A stretch of DNA of 64,000 nt from Paraburkholderia solisilvae (GCF_902859875.1 NZ_CADIKF010000033.1:1-64000), one strand, 5' to 3'. Counted from the first letter of the stretch, positions 48,041 to 59,954 are shown. Translations and numbers: made by a program. Notes: generated by a model not told the origin, from the sequence alone.

Positions 48041-50356
48041 ATGGCAAAAGCTACCTATTCCGCGAATGCGCAGGCACTGCCTCACCGGATGTCGCGCCTC
48101 TTCACCGAAATCCGCTGGATTCTGCAGGTCGCGCTCGGCGTTTTCCTGCTGATGGCTCTCGTCAGCTACAGCCGGCACGACCCGAGCTGGACGCATGCCG
48201 CGCAGGTCGATCACATCGCGAACTGGGCCGGCCGCGTCGGCGCCTGGACGTCCGACATCCTGCTGCTGCTGTTCGGCCTGTCCGCCTACTGGTGGGTGGT
48301 GCTGCTCGCGCGGCGCATCTCCGCGAACTATCGCCGCATCACCCGCAACGACCCGCTCGACGAAGACGCGCCGCGCGACCATACGTGGCTCGCCGAAGCG
48401 GGCGCGTTCGTGCTCGTGCTGCTGTCCTGCGACGGCATCGAGGCATTGCGCATGTGGTCGTTGAAGGTGCAGTTGCCGCGCGCGCCGGGCGGTGTGGTCG
48501 GCGAGGCGGTCGCGCGCGCGGTGTCGCATGCGCTCGGCTTTACCGGCGGCACGCTCGCGCTGCTGCTCGTGCTCGCGATCGGCCTGTCGCTGTATTTCCG
48601 CTTCTCGTGGCTGTCGGTGGCCGAGCGCGTCGGCGAGTCGATCATTTCCGCGGTGACGCTCGCGAAGCTGCGCCGCGAAGCGGTGCGCGACCGCAAGGCC
48701 GGCGAAGCGGCCGCCGTGAAGCGCGAAGGCAAGGTCGAGCAGGGCCGCGTGAAGATCGAGGAGCATGAGCCGGTCACGATCGTGCCGCCGGTCGTCACGC
48801 CCGAGAAGTCCGTGCGCGTCGAAAAGGAGCGGCAGGTGCCGCTCTTCACCGATCTGCCCGGCGACTCGACGCTGCCGCCGATCGCGCTGCTCGATCAGGC
48901 GTCCGCGACGCAGGAAACCATTTCCGCCGATACGCTCGAATTCACGTCGCGCCTGATCGAGAAGAAGCTGAAAGATTTCGGCGTCGATGTGAGTGTGGTC
49001 GCCGCGTATCCGGGGCCGGTCGTCACGCGTTATGAAATCGAACCCGCGACCGGCGTAAAGGGCAGCCAGATCGTCAATCTCGCAAAGGACCTCGCGCGCT
49101 CGCTGTCGCTTGTGTCGATCCGCGTGGTCGAGACAATTCCGGGCAAAAACTTCATGGCGCTCGAATTGCCGAACCAGCGCCGGCAGACGGTGCGGCTCTC
49201 TGAAATTCTCGGCTCGGCCGTTTATGCGGACGCCGCGTCGCCGCTCACGATGGGCCTCGGCAAGGACATCGGCGGCAATCCGGTGTGCGCGGATCTCGCC
49301 AAGATGCCGCATCTGCTGGTGGCGGGCACGACCGGCTCGGGCAAGTCGGTCGGCATCAACGCGATGATCCTGTCGCTGCTGTACAAGGCGAGCGCCGAGC
49401 AGGTCCGCATGATCCTGATCGATCCGAAGATGCTCGAAATGAGCGTCTACGAGGGCATTCCGCACCTGCTGTGTCCGGTGGTCACCGACATGCGCCAGGC
49501 GGGACACGCGCTGAACTGGACGGTCGCCGAGATGGAGCGCCGCTACAAGCTGATGAGCAAGCTCGGCGTGCGCAACCTCGCGGGCTACAACAACAAGATC
49601 GACGAAGCGGCGAAGCGCGAAGAGAAGATTCCGAATCCGTTCAGCCTGACGCCGGACGAACCGGAACCGCTGTCGCGGCTGCCGAATATCGTCGTCGTGA
49701 TCGACGAACTCGCGGACCTGATGATGGTGGTCGGCAAGAAGGTCGAAGAACTGATCGCGCGGATCGCGCAGAAGGCGCGCGCGGCCGGCATCCATCTGAT
49801 TCTCGCGACGCAGCGTCCGTCGGTCGACGTGATCACCGGCCTGATCAAGGCTAACGTGCCGACGCGCATGGCGTTCCAGGTGTCGTCGAAGATCGACTCG
49901 CGCACGATTCTCGACCAGCAGGGCGCCGAATCGCTGCTCGGCATGGGCGACATGCTCTATCTGCCGCCGGGCGCCGGCTTGCCGATTCGCGTGCATGGCG
50001 CGTTCGTGTCCGACGACGAGGTGCATCGCGTGGTCGACAAGCTGAAGGAGCAGGGCGAGCCGAACTATATCGAGGGCATTCTCGAAGGCGGCGTCGCGGG
50101 CGAGGGCGATGAAGGGTCCGCCGATGGCGCGGCAACCGGCGCGGGCGGCGGCGAGTCGGACCCGCTTTACGACCAGGCGGTCGAAATCGTCATCAAGAAC
50201 CGTCGCGCGTCCATTTCACTGGTGCAGCGGCATCTGCGCATCGGTTATAACCGTGCGGCGCGGCTGCTCGAGCAGATGGAGCAGTCGGGGTTGGTGTCGG
50301 CGATGTCGTCGAACGGCAACCGCGAAATTCTCGTGCCGGCGCGCGAGGCCGATTGA
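48041..50356 (+). CDS. ftsK: DNA translocase FtsK
   Basis: A 771-residue septal DNA pump, the normal length for the shorter betaproteobacterial FtsK. About four N-terminal membrane helices anchor it at the septum, and a short linker follows. The motor has Walker [11 protein letters not shown] near residue 430, Walker [19 protein letters not shown], and motif III-type [20 protein letters not shown]. The C-terminal gamma winged helix [20 protein letters not shown] then [18 protein letters not shown] reads KOPS and activates XerCD at dif. The start codon follows TAAGGATCA. lolA lies downstream. Confidence 0.97.
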   Translation: MAKATYSANAQALPHRMSRLFTEIRWILQVALGVFLLMALVSYSRHDPSWTHAAQVDHIANWAGRVGAWTSDILLLLFGLSAYWWVVLLARRISANYRRITRNDPLDEDAPRDHTWLAEAGAFVLVLLSCDGIEALRMWSLKVQLPRAPGGVVGEAVARAVSHALGFTGGTLALLLVLAIGLSLYFRFSWLSVAERVGESIISAVTLAKLRREAVRDRKAGEAAAVKREGKVEQGRVKIEEHEPVTIVPPVVTPEKSVRVEKERQVPLFTDLPGDSTLPPIALLDQASATQETISADTLEFTSRLIEKKLKDFGVDVSVVAAYPGPVVTRYEIEPATGVKGSQIVNLAKDLARSLSLVSIRVVETIPGKNFMALELPNQRRQTVRLSEILGSAVYADAASPLTMGLGKDIGGNPVCADLAKMPHLLVAGTTGSGKSVGINAMILSLLYKASAEQVRMILIDPKMLEMSVYEGIPHLLCPVVTDMRQAGHALNWTVAEMERRYKLMSKLGVRNLAGYNNKIDEAAKREEKIPNPFSLTPDEPEPLSRLPNIVVVIDELADLMMVVGKKVEELIARIAQKARAAGIHLILATQRPSVDVITGLIKANVPTRMAFQVSSKIDSRTILDQQGAESLLGMGDMLYLPPGAGLPIRVHGAFVSDDEVHRVVDKLKEQGEPNYIEGILEGGVAGEGDEGSADGAATGAGGGESDPLYDQAVEIVIKNRRASISLVQRHLRIGYNRAARLLEQMEQSGLVSAMSSNGNREILVPAREAD

Positions 50357-50546
50357 TACGCATCCACCCGATGCCGGTGTCGAGCCCGATTGCGCTTTGA
50401 TTGAACCTGCCTGAACCAGATCGAATCAGATTGAACCCCGGCCAGCGGCGGCTGCACATTCGCCGCCGGGCACCGCAACCTCATGCGCGGGCGAGCCGCT
50501 GATGACCTCGCCCGCGCGTCCCAGTCCCATCCTTGGAGAGCCATTC

Positions 50547-51281
50547 ATGCAGCACGACGTCAGCGGGCATCACGCCCGCTTCGCTGATTCCGGTCATCGC
50601 AGCTGGCTGCGTGCGTTGGCGCGCCGTATCGGCGCCTGTGCGGCGGCCGGCGCGGCGCTGCTGGTCGCGTCGCACGCGTGGGCAAGCGGCACCGACCAGT
50701 TGCAGCAGTTTGTCTCGCAAGTCCATTCGGCGCGCGGCGAGTTTGTGCAGACCGAAATTCGCGTGCCCAGCAAAGCGCAAGGCGCGAGCGGCGCGCTGTC
50801 GACGCAGGCGCCCAAGGGCAATACGGTGTCGAGCGGCACGTTCTCGTTCGCGCGGCCCGGCAAGTTCATCTGGCAGTACCAGAAGCCCTATGAGCAACTG
50901 CTGCAGGCCGATGGCGACAAGCTGTACGTGTACGACAAGGACCTGAACCAGGTCACCGTGCGACCGCTTGGCGGTGCGCTGGGCGCGAGCCCCGCGGCGA
51001 TCCTGTTCGGCAGCAACGATCTCGAACAGAACTTCACGCTGAAAGACGCGGGCGTGAAAGCCGGCATCGACTGGCTCGAACTGGTGCCGAAGTCGAAGGA
51101 CACACAGTTTCAGCGCATCGGCATCGGCTTTCGCGACGGTAATCTCGAAGCGATGGAGCTGCACGATGTGTTCGGAAACGTGACGCTGCTGAAGTTCTCG
51201 AATATGCAGAAAAATCCGTCGCTGCCGGCCGATGCGTTCAAGTTCACGGTGCCGAAGGGCGCCGATGTGATCAACGGCTGA
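50547..51281 (+). CDS. lolA: outer-membrane lipoprotein carrier LolA
   Basis: A 244-residue periplasmic chaperone that carries lipoproteins from LolCDE to LolB. An unusually long N-terminal region with signal sequence ([21 protein letters not shown]) precedes the mature LolA fold: [52 protein letters not shown], and a C-terminal hook region. ATG 50547 follows GGAGAG. Position after ftsK and (with an insertion) before rarA matches the conserved order. Confidence 0.95.
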   Translation: MQHDVSGHHARFADSGHRSWLRALARRIGACAAAGAALLVASHAWASGTDQLQQFVSQVHSARGEFVQTEIRVPSKAQGASGALSTQAPKGNTVSSGTFSFARPGKFIWQYQKPYEQLLQADGDKLYVYDKDLNQVTVRPLGGALGASPAAILFGSNDLEQNFTLKDAGVKAGIDWLELVPKSKDTQFQRIGIGFRDGNLEAMELHDVFGNVTLLKFSNMQKNPSLPADAFKFTVPKGADVING

Positions 51282-51349
51282 CGGCTGACGCGCGGGTTGT
51301 CGCGCTGCACATTTGACGCTGCGGCGCGATCTGCCGGCTCGCCGGCTTC

Positions 51350-51403
51350 GTCCTGTTTTTCGCCTTTGTCCTGTTCCTCGCCTTAGTGCTGTTCCTCGCG
51401 CTT
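51350..51403 (+). repeat. three 18-bp tandem repeats between lolA and lysR-type genes
   Basis: Three imperfect copies (51350-51367, 51368-51385, 51386-51403) of the pattern GTCCTGTTCCTCGCCTTA, ending immediately before the stop codon of the minus-strand LysR gene. It marks the left boundary of the accessory insertion between lolA and rarA. Function unknown; recent duplication is likely. Confidence 0.85.
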
Positions 51404-51404
51404 T

Positions 51405-52331
51405 TTATCGCTCGGCGCCGCGCGTCTCATGCGCGGCCATCACATCGTCGACGAACGCGTCGACCACTTCAGTCCGATGCTGCCGGGCGCGCGTCACCAT
51501 CTGGAATGCGACCCGGTAGCGCATCCGCGCCGGGTTCAGCGCGGCGAGCAAACCTTCCTTGACGTACGGCGCGGCGAAATGCCCCGGCAGATAGCCGAGG
51601 TGATGACCCGACAGCACCAGCATCGCGACCGCTTCCATATTGTCGGCGACCGCGGTCACGTTGCGCAGCGGCGCGGCGTCGGCCTCGGGCACCGGATAGC
51701 TGCGCGAGGCCCATGCGTACTGCGCGGCTTGCGCGGGCGTGACGCGGCCGGCGCGGGCGAAGAGCGGATGCCCGCTCGCGCAATACGCGAACTGTTCTTC
51801 GGTGAAGAGCGCGCGGTATTCGAGCGACGGCACGCGGTGCCAGAAATAGCCGATGCCGACCTGAACCCGGTCGCGCAACAACAGCTCCTCGAGCTCGCCC
51901 GGCGAGCGCACCAGAATCGAGAAACGCACCGATTCATCGCGCGTGCGGAACCGCGCGATCGCCTCGCTGATCCGCGCACTCGCGGATACCGGCGTATGGC
52001 CGATCATGCCGATCGCGAGGTGGCCGACCAGCCTGCGCCCGACGTTGCGCGCCTGTACGCCGAACGTATCGACCGCGGCGAGCAGCGCGCGGGCCGCGTC
52101 GACGAATTGCGCGCCGCGCGCGGTCAGACTGAAACCACTGCGGCCGCGCTCGCAGAGCCGGTAGCCGAGGCGCGTTTCGAGCGTCGCGAGCTGTGTGCTG
52201 ATGGTCGACTGGCCGATGTTGAGCGTCGCCTGCGCCGACGAGACGCCGCCTGCGTCGACGATCGCGAGAAACACGCGAATCAGCCGTAGATCGAGGTCGG
52301 CCAGCACGGCCGGGGCGCGAGCAGTGGACAT
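51405..52331 (-). CDS. LysR family transcriptional regulator
   Basis: A 308-residue regulator. The N-terminal winged HTH is typical: LRLIRVFLAIVDAGGVSSAQ, ATLNIGQSTISTQLATLETR, and LGYRLCERGRSGFSLTARG. The C-terminal co-inducer domain spans about residues 90-295. ATG 52331 is chosen; GTG 52343 is in frame. It is divergent from an agmatinase-family gene, and the arrangement suggests it controls that gene in response to a guanidino compound or polyamine, as with GbuR/GpuR in Pseudomonas. Confidence 0.92.
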   Translation of the reverse strand: MSTARAPAVLADLDLRLIRVFLAIVDAGGVSSAQATLNIGQSTISTQLATLETRLGYRLCERGRSGFSLTARGAQFVDAARALLAAVDTFGVQARNVGRRLVGHLAIGMIGHTPVSASARISEAIARFRTRDESVRFSILVRSPGELEELLLRDRVQVGIGYFWHRVPSLEYRALFTEEQFAYCASGHPLFARAGRVTPAQAAQYAWASRSYPVPEADAAPLRNVTAVADNMEAVAMLVLSGHHLGYLPGHFAAPYVKEGLLAALNPARMRYRVAFQMVTRARQHRTEVVDAFVDDVMAAHETRGAER

Positions 52332-52512
52332 AAGCGCACACACATGAAGGGGCGGTCACGACACATCGATCCGGATCGATGTGAGTGTTTTTGAGATCGC
52401 ATTTTATCCTGATGAAGAACGCACAAAAATAGGCGATCTCCCGGCCACTGCCTTTTTAGACAGGCTTCGGCGGGCTGGGCTTGTCACCGTTGTTTTTCAT
52501 GGGTGAATCGCG

Positions 52513-53508
52513 ATGAATCAATCATCCTTCGTCTCTCCGGACCTATCGTCCGAGCGTCCGCAGCCGCTCTCCGGCAATGCGATGCCCCGCTGCGGCGGCA
52601 TCGCGACGATGATGCGTTTGCCGAACGCGGGCTCTCCCGCGGGCCTCGACGCATGCTTCGTCGGCGTGCCGTTCGATCTCGGCACGTCGAACCGCACCGG
52701 CGCGCGCTTCGGGCCGCGCCAGATCCGTACCGAGTCGGTGCTGCTGCGGCCGTACAACATGGCGACACGCGCCGCGCCGTTCGATTCGCTGCGGGTGGCC
52801 GATATCGGCGACGTCGCGATCAACCCGTACAACCTGCACGATTCGATTGCGCGCATCGAAACCGCTTACGACGAGATCCTCGCGCACCGCGTCAAGCCGG
52901 TCACGCTCGGCGGCGACCATACGATCGCGCTGCCGATCCTGCGCGCGATGCACCGCCGGCACGGCAAGCTCGCGCTGATTCATATCGACGCGCACGCGGA
53001 CGTGAACGACACGATGATGGGCGAGAAGATCGCGCACGGCACGCCGTTCAGGCGCGCGGTGGAAGAGGGGCTGCTCGATTGCGAGCGGGTCGTGCAGATC
53101 GGCTTGCGCGGCACCGGCTATGCGGCGGAAGACTTCGACTGGTGCCGCGATCAGGGCTTCGAAGTCGTGCAGGCCGAAGCGTGCTGGAACCAGTCGCTCG
53201 CGCCGCTGATGACGCGCGTGCGGGAACGGATCGGCGACGCGCCGGTGTACATCACGTTCGATATCGATGGCATCGACCCGGCCTTTGCGCCCGGCACGGG
53301 GACGCCGGAAATCGCCGGGCTGACGGTGCCGCAGGCACTCGAGATCATTCGCGGCGCGCGCGGGCTGAATGTGATCGGCGCGGATCTCGTCGAAGTGGCG
53401 CCGCCGTACGATCCGTTCGGCACGACCGCGCTGCTCGGCGCGAATCTCGCGTTCGAGCTGTTGTGCGTGCTGCCGGGTGTCGCCTATCGGGCAGTGAAGG
53501 CGCGCTGA
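52513..53508 (+). CDS. agmatinase/guanidino-acid ureohydrolase
   Basis: A 331-residue manganese ureohydrolase. Binuclear metal motifs are all present: GGDHTIALPILRAM, DAHADVNDTMMGEKIAHG, and DIDGIDPAFAPGTGTPEIAG. It hydrolyses a guanidino group to release urea; agmatine, guanidinobutyrate or guanidinopropionate are the likely substrates. The divergent LysR gene resembles the gbuA/gpuA arrangement of Pseudomonas, which makes a guanidino-acid substrate possible. No polyamine synthesis gene adjoins it, so I give no gene symbol. Confidence 0.88.
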   Translation: MNQSSFVSPDLSSERPQPLSGNAMPRCGGIATMMRLPNAGSPAGLDACFVGVPFDLGTSNRTGARFGPRQIRTESVLLRPYNMATRAAPFDSLRVADIGDVAINPYNLHDSIARIETAYDEILAHRVKPVTLGGDHTIALPILRAMHRRHGKLALIHIDAHADVNDTMMGEKIAHGTPFRRAVEEGLLDCERVVQIGLRGTGYAAEDFDWCRDQGFEVVQAEACWNQSLAPLMTRVRERIGDAPVYITFDIDGIDPAFAPGTGTPEIAGLTVPQALEIIRGARGLNVIGADLVEVAPPYDPFGTTALLGANLAFELLCVLPGVAYRAVKAR

Positions 53509-54065
53509 CGCGCTTTAATGGGCGAGGACGTGCGCGATGACAGGAGCGGGGTCGCGCACATCGGATCGACACGGCGAACGTAGCACTGGCGCGAGCACAT
53601 CAGCGCGGCTCGCGTGCAGCACACGATTGCATCGAATGTGCGGACGTCGCATGAAGACCGGTGAATCTTTGCCTGACACGCGATAATCGGACCCGACGAA
53701 AAGCACAATTAATTCAGAAATATTTAATCTTGCGCGCGCGAATAAGCCGCTATATGGGTTGTTTCACGTCATTTCAATATTGTTTCACAGGCGCGAAATC
53801 GGCCGATACTACGCGACCCCGCTGACGTTTAAAGCAGATCGGCAAGCGCCGCAAAAAGCGGGCCGATGCGCCGGAATTCGCGTCTTCAAAAATATAAAAA
53901 ATTAAAAGTATTAGAAAGTTATACAGACCTTCACGCCCGCTGCCATCGCAATTAAACATACCTCAACCACACACCCTGAGCAGACCGGGGTTTTCGACCC
54001 CCTTTACCGAGCGGCGCGCCTCTGGCGCGCCTTTCGTGCCTGCTTCACGCCGCGGATATTCCTGG
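53509..54065. promoter_or_regulatory. AT-rich upstream region of the acyltransferase gene
   Basis: About 560 bases with no supported gene. From 53700 to 53960 it is distinctly A/T-rich for this genome, including the A-rich run at 53886-53925. A 9-bp direct repeat TTGTTTCAC occurs at 53759-53767 and 53780-53788, 21 bases (two helical turns) apart, which looks like a dimeric operator. A/T-rich DNA of this kind is the usual target of H-NS proteins. Confidence 0.6.
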
Positions 54066-55217
54066 ATGAAAGAACCGAGCCGTTCCGATACTCAGCATTT
54101 TCATCAGCTCGATGCGCTTCGCGGCGTCGCCGCGCTGATGGTGGTCATCAATCATTTCGTGCTGGTCGGACCGTTCGAGTGGATATTGCGGTCGCCTTTG
54201 CGCGTGATTGCATTGGGACATGAGGCGGTTATTCTATTCTTCATATTAAGCGGTTTTGTTTTGACGTTGCAATTGCGTTCGAGCCGCGGTATTGCGTATA
54301 GGGATTTCCTGATCAAGCGGATTTGCCGGATCTATTTGCCGTATCTGGTGGTGCTGGTCGTGACCTTTTCGATCGTCGACGCGATCGAGGTGAAACCGGT
54401 CGCGTGGCTCGGCAGATGGGGTAACGGCGTGTGGAGCGGTCCGTTCACCGGCACCGAGATCGCCGATCATCTGCTGTTTATCGGGCGGTACAAGGCAGGC
54501 CAGATGATTCCGGTTATCTGGTCGCTTATCTATGAACTGCGGATCTCTCTGGTCATGCCGTTGATCGTCTATTGGGTTGCGCGTGTGTCGGGGCGCGCCG
54601 CCATCAGCGCCGCGGTCGGCATTTCGCTGCTGTCGTTCGTGCTCGTGCTGCTGGAGCGGGACGATCCGAATAGCGCGAACTTCAATGGCGACTGGGCGAT
54701 GACGCTGCATTACCTCGGCATCTTTATCGCGGGGGCGGCGCTTGCCGTGCACCGCGCGACGTGGCGCCAGTGGCTGATGGACGGCGGCCGTCTGTGCCCG
54801 GTGCTGGCCGGCTCGCTGGTGCTGTACTTCGTGTCGCGCTCGGTGCTGTCGCTGACGTCGGGCGCGGTCGGCCAGTTCCTGTTCGACTGGCTCGTGACCG
54901 CGGGCGCGGCCGGCGTGATCTGCGCGTCGCTCGTTTCCGTACGCTTTGCCGCGCTGCTCGAAGCGCGGCCGATCGCGTTTCTCGGCCGCATTTCGTACAG
55001 CTTGTACCTGACGCATACGATCGTGCTGTTGACGATGATTCACCTGATGGCGTCTAAAGCCTCGATGTGGCTCGCAATGCTCAGCGCGGCCGCACTTGTC
55101 ATTCCGGTGGCGACCGTCATGCACCATCTGGTTGAACGTCGCGCGATGATGCTCGGCCAGTTTCTGATCGCGCGCAGAATCGCGGATGCGGCAGCGCGCG
55201 CGAATCAGCCGTATTGA
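54066..55217 (+). CDS. acyltransferase 3 (OafA/YrhL-like) membrane protein
   Basis: A 383-residue polytopic membrane acyltransferase. The family signature QLDALRGVAALMVVINHFVL is at the N terminus, with the essential His in INHF, then VILFFILSGFVLTLQLRSSR, RICRIYLPYLVVLVV, and about ten hydrophobic helices. It would transfer an acetyl or other acyl group to a surface sugar. The ATG at 54066 is preferred to GTG 54036. Local codon use is less GC-biased at its 5' end. No sugar-polymer genes adjoin it, so the acceptor is unknown. Confidence 0.92.
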   Translation: MKEPSRSDTQHFHQLDALRGVAALMVVINHFVLVGPFEWILRSPLRVIALGHEAVILFFILSGFVLTLQLRSSRGIAYRDFLIKRICRIYLPYLVVLVVTFSIVDAIEVKPVAWLGRWGNGVWSGPFTGTEIADHLLFIGRYKAGQMIPVIWSLIYELRISLVMPLIVYWVARVSGRAAISAAVGISLLSFVLVLLERDDPNSANFNGDWAMTLHYLGIFIAGAALAVHRATWRQWLMDGGRLCPVLAGSLVLYFVSRSVLSLTSGAVGQFLFDWLVTAGAAGVICASLVSVRFAALLEARPIAFLGRISYSLYLTHTIVLLTMIHLMASKASMWLAMLSAAALVIPVATVMHHLVERRAMMLGQFLIARRIADAAARANQPY

Positions 55218-55359
55218 GCGCGGGTGCGGCGAGTGAACGGCCGCAGGTGGCGACGTGTGAATCCGCGCCGGCCGACTGGATGTGGCTTGCTGACAATGCG
55301 GCCTCGCGGCCCGCGGCCTCAGCTAAAACCATCTACAGCTTCAGCTGCAGCTACAGCCG

Positions 55360-55404
55360 CAGCCACAGCCACAGCCACAGCCACAGCCACAGCCACAGCC
55401 ACAG
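55360..55404 (+). repeat. hexanucleotide microsatellite (CAGCCA)n
   Basis: About 7.5 uninterrupted copies of CAGCCA (55360-55404), flanked by degenerate copies from about 55335 to 55422. It lies between the convergent acyltransferase and permease genes and touches the permease stop codon region (55423). It is likely length-variable between strains. Confidence 0.95.
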
Positions 55405-55422
55405 TCACAGCCACCGCCACCG

Positions 55423-56739
55423 CTACGCGAACGCCTGCCGCCGCGCCGAAACGAAGGCGAGATAGCACAACGCGCCGATGGCCAGCGCAGGCAGTGTCGC
55501 GCCGAGGTTCGGCAGCCACTGGTTGATCGCCTGGTACGCGGCGATGCCGATGGCCCACGCGATAAACGCGCTCACGTGCCAGCCCGCGGAATAGCCGTAG
55601 CGGCCCTGCGGGTCGGCGAGCACGGCGGCGTCGACGCGCCGTTTGCGCACGATGAAATGATCGACCAGCACGACGCCGAAGAGCGGCGCGAACACCGAGC
55701 CGATCAGCAGCAGGAAGTTCTGATACTTCGTCATCGGCACGAACAGCGCGATCAGCGTGCAGAGCGCGCCGAATGCCGCGGACAGCAGCGGCACGCTCGA
55801 GCGCGCCCAGAACGTGCCGGTCGACACCGCCGCCGAGTGGATATCGGCGAACGCGTTATCGGTCTCGTCGATCAGCACCAGCAGCAACGCGAGACCGCCG
55901 CCGGCCTGCGCGAGCGTGGTGGTGAGCAGCGCATCGCCGCCGCCGGCCGCCAGTCCGTAGACGGCGCCGAGCGCGTAGAACCAGAGGTTCGCAATGCCAT
56001 AGCCGAGCAGCGTGCCGCGGAACGTTTCCCCCGCGCGCCGGCCGAAGCGCGTGTAGTCGGCGATCAGCGGCAGCCACGACAGCGGCATTGCCACCACCAG
56101 ATCGACCGCGACGCCGGACGACATCTCGCCGGTGCCCGGGCGATGCAGCAGCGCGTTGATGTCCTGTTTCGCAAGCACGGCCCACGTGAGCCAGCCCGCG
56201 CCCGCGAGCAGCAGCCAGATGCCCCAGCTGCGCAGAAAGCGCCGCACGAACGATAGCGGCCCGCTGATCGCGAGCAGTGTCGCGAGCACGCCGAAGATCA
56301 CGGTCCACACGAGCGGCATCGATACGCCGAACGCCTGCTTCGCGAGCGCGTCCGCTGAATCGCGCATCACGATCACTTCGAACGACCCCCAGCCGACCAG
56401 CTGGATTGCGTTGAGCACGGCCGGCACCGACGCACCGCGTACACCGAGTGTCGGCCGCAGCGACGACATTGCCGCCAGCCCGGTATCGGTGCCGATTACG
56501 CCGGCCAGCGCGAGCAGCACCACGCCGAGCGCGGTGCCGATGACGATCACCATCAGCGCATGCGGCAGCGACAGGCCGGGCACGAGCAGCGCGCCGGCCT
56601 GCGCGACGAGCAGGCCGATGCCGAGCGAAAACCATAACGCGAACGCGTCGCCGGTGCGAAACGCGCGGCGCGCATCGGGGACGGGCAAAAGCGGGGCGTA
56701 GGCGGAGCCGGTGTCGCCGGCGAGCGGGTCTTGAGCCAT
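55423..56739 (-). CDS. NCS1 family permease, CytX-like
   Basis: A 438-residue nucleobase:cation symporter-1 transporter with about 12 helices. Visible blocks are LWFSLGIGLLVAQAGALLVP, QLVGWGSFEVIVMRDSADAL, MPLSWLPLIADYTRFGRRAG and FFAPLFGVVLVDHFIVRKRR-like VFAPLFGVVLVDHFIVRKRR. The overall pattern matches the putative hydroxymethylpyrimidine permease CytX or a cytosine permease. No TPP riboswitch is visible upstream, so a thiamine link is not supported here. A 9-bp palindrome (56793-56813) lies in the 5' leader. Confidence 0.87.
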   Translation of the reverse strand: MAQDPLAGDTGSAYAPLLPVPDARRAFRTGDAFALWFSLGIGLLVAQAGALLVPGLSLPHALMVIVIGTALGVVLLALAGVIGTDTGLAAMSSLRPTLGVRGASVPAVLNAIQLVGWGSFEVIVMRDSADALAKQAFGVSMPLVWTVIFGVLATLLAISGPLSFVRRFLRSWGIWLLLAGAGWLTWAVLAKQDINALLHRPGTGEMSSGVAVDLVVAMPLSWLPLIADYTRFGRRAGETFRGTLLGYGIANLWFYALGAVYGLAAGGGDALLTTTLAQAGGGLALLLVLIDETDNAFADIHSAAVSTGTFWARSSVPLLSAAFGALCTLIALFVPMTKYQNFLLLIGSVFAPLFGVVLVDHFIVRKRRVDAAVLADPQGRYGYSAGWHVSAFIAWAIGIAAYQAINQWLPNLGATLPALAIGALCYLAFVSARRQAFA

Positions 56740-57172
56740 CGGATGTCGTTCCTCTCTGTCTTCGTTGGTATCGGTTCGGCGTGCTGCGCGGCGCGCGAGC
56801 CGTCGGCTCGCGCCGCTGCGACGGGCTATGCGATGCCTCTGCGCGGCGGCAATCAGACGGCAGGCGCGATACGCGATACGGGACGCTCGCGTGATCGCGT
56901 CACCTCGCTCGTCCCGGTCGTCCGGATCGTTGTGCCGCGCCGGCTGTCATAATGCCAAACCATGCCGGCGAACTTGCCGCGGGTCGCAAGCCGCTCATGT
57001 TATGGCCCTTGCGGCGTCCGGTGCTTGCGCAGTGGCGCCCGGCGAACCGCATCGGGTTCGCGTGGGCGCCGTGCGGCTCGCGGTTGCCATGCCGGCCGGC
57101 CGCGACCGCGGTCACCACCGTCGCTTCAGCCTGTCAGTTTGCGCCGAAAAAGCCGAGATTATCCCAAACGCC
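56740..57172. other. divergent permease/rarA promoter region
   Basis: About 430 bases. A short GC palindrome (GCGCGAGCC, 56793-56801, with 56805-56813, three-base loop) sits upstream of the minus-strand permease. The open frame extending upstream of rarA is Arg/Ala-rich with no domain, so I do not include it. No riboswitch signature was found. Confidence 0.5.
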
Positions 57173-58486
57173 ATGTTCGAAGAAACCCGTGCCAATGTTC
57201 CGCTCGCCGAACGCCTGCGGCCTCGCGCTATCGATGAAGTGATCGGCCAGAAGCATCTGCTCGGTCCGAGCAAACCGCTGCGCGTTGCGTTCGAGTCCGG
57301 CGAAGCGCATTCGATGATTCTCTGGGGACCGCCCGGCGTCGGCAAGACGACGCTCGCGCGACTGATGGCCGATGCGTTTCATGCGGAGTTCATCGCGTTG
57401 TCGGCGGTGCTGTCGGGCGTGAAGGATATCCGTGAGGCGGTCGAGATCGCGCAGGTGCACCGCGCGCATGGGCGGCAGACGCTGGTGTTCGTCGATGAAG
57501 TGCACCGCTTCAACAAGAGCCAGCAGGATGCGTTTTTGCCGCACGTCGAATCGGGGCTGTTCGTCTTCGTCGGTGCGACGACTGAGAATCCGTCGTTCGA
57601 AGTGAATAGCGCGCTGTTGTCGCGCGCCGCGGTGTACGTGCTGAAGAGCCTCGATGCGGACGAATTGCGCGAACTGCTCGAGCGCGCGCAGCACGAACTG
57701 GGCGGCCTCACGTTCACCGACGAAGCGCGCGATGCGCTGATCGGATCCGCCGACGGCGACGGCCGCAAGCTGCTCAACAACCTCGAAATCGTCGCGCGGG
57801 CCGCGGCGCAGCAGAAGACCGGCGAAATCGACGGCACGCTGCTCGGCAGCGCGCTCGCGGAGAACCTGCGCCGCTTCGACAAGGGCGGCGACGCGTTCTA
57901 CGACCAGATCAGCGCGCTGCACAAGTCGGTGCGCGGCAGCAATCCGGACGGCGCGCTGTACTGGTTCTGCCGGATGCTCGACGGCGGCGCGGACCCGCGC
58001 TACCTCGCGCGCCGGATCGTGCGGATGGCGTGGGAAGACATCGGCCTCGCCGACCCGCGCGCCGGGCGCATCGCACTCGACGCCGCCGAAACCTACGAGC
58101 GCCTCGGCACACCGGAAGGGGAGCTGGCGCTTGCGCAGGCCATCATTTATATGGCGGTCGCGCCGAAATCGAATGCGGGCTATATGGCGTACAACGAGGC
58201 GCGCGCGTTCGTCGGCAAGGACCAGTCGCGCGCGGTGCCGATCCACTTGCGCAATGCGCCGACACGCCTGATGAAGGAGCTCGGCTACGGCCACGAGTAC
58301 CGCTACGCGCACGACGAGCCGGATGCGTATGCGGCCGGCGAGACGTATCTGCCGGACGGCATGCGCGAGCCGCACTGGTATCGGCCGACGCCGCGCGGAC
58401 TCGAAGGCAGAATCGGCGAGAAGCTCGCGCGGCTTGCCGAGCTCGACGACGCGTGGCGCAGCGAGCACAAGCCGAAGAAGAGCTGA
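57173..58486 (+). CDS. rarA: replication-associated recombination protein A
   Basis: A 437-residue AAA+ ATPase (RarA/MgsA) related to clamp loaders, acting at stalled forks. Walker [20 protein letters not shown] and Walker [21 protein letters not shown] are clear, followed by sensor [20 protein letters not shown], and the C-terminal tetramerisation domain with [20 protein letters not shown]. The start [20 protein letters not shown] is the usual one. It is 169 bases upstream of serS, as in E. coli. Confidence 0.95.
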   Translation: MFEETRANVPLAERLRPRAIDEVIGQKHLLGPSKPLRVAFESGEAHSMILWGPPGVGKTTLARLMADAFHAEFIALSAVLSGVKDIREAVEIAQVHRAHGRQTLVFVDEVHRFNKSQQDAFLPHVESGLFVFVGATTENPSFEVNSALLSRAAVYVLKSLDADELRELLERAQHELGGLTFTDEARDALIGSADGDGRKLLNNLEIVARAAAQQKTGEIDGTLLGSALAENLRRFDKGGDAFYDQISALHKSVRGSNPDGALYWFCRMLDGGADPRYLARRIVRMAWEDIGLADPRAGRIALDAAETYERLGTPEGELALAQAIIYMAVAPKSNAGYMAYNEARAFVGKDQSRAVPIHLRNAPTRLMKELGYGHEYRYAHDEPDAYAAGETYLPDGMREPHWYRPTPRGLEGRIGEKLARLAELDDAWRSEHKPKKS

Positions 58487-58571
58487 CGCGTTTGCGCGGC
58501 GAACGGGGCGCGATTGTGTCGATTGTGTCGCGGGTGTGTCGCACGCCGCCCGGGCGCGCGTTGCACGATGA

Positions 58572-59954
<1,383 letters not shown>

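Noticed and set aside
53774-53959. Small minus-strand frame with a hydrophobic centre in the A/T-rich region
   Set aside because: The hydrophobic run comes from the A/T-rich bases themselves; no ribosome-binding site and no family.
55360-55404. Repeat array considered as a CRISPR
   Set aside because: Units are 6 bases with no spacers; it is a microsatellite.
56740-56960. Possible TPP riboswitch upstream of the CytX-like permease
   Set aside because: I looked for the conserved CTGAGA and ACCTGATC blocks on the minus strand and did not find them; only a short GC palindrome is present.
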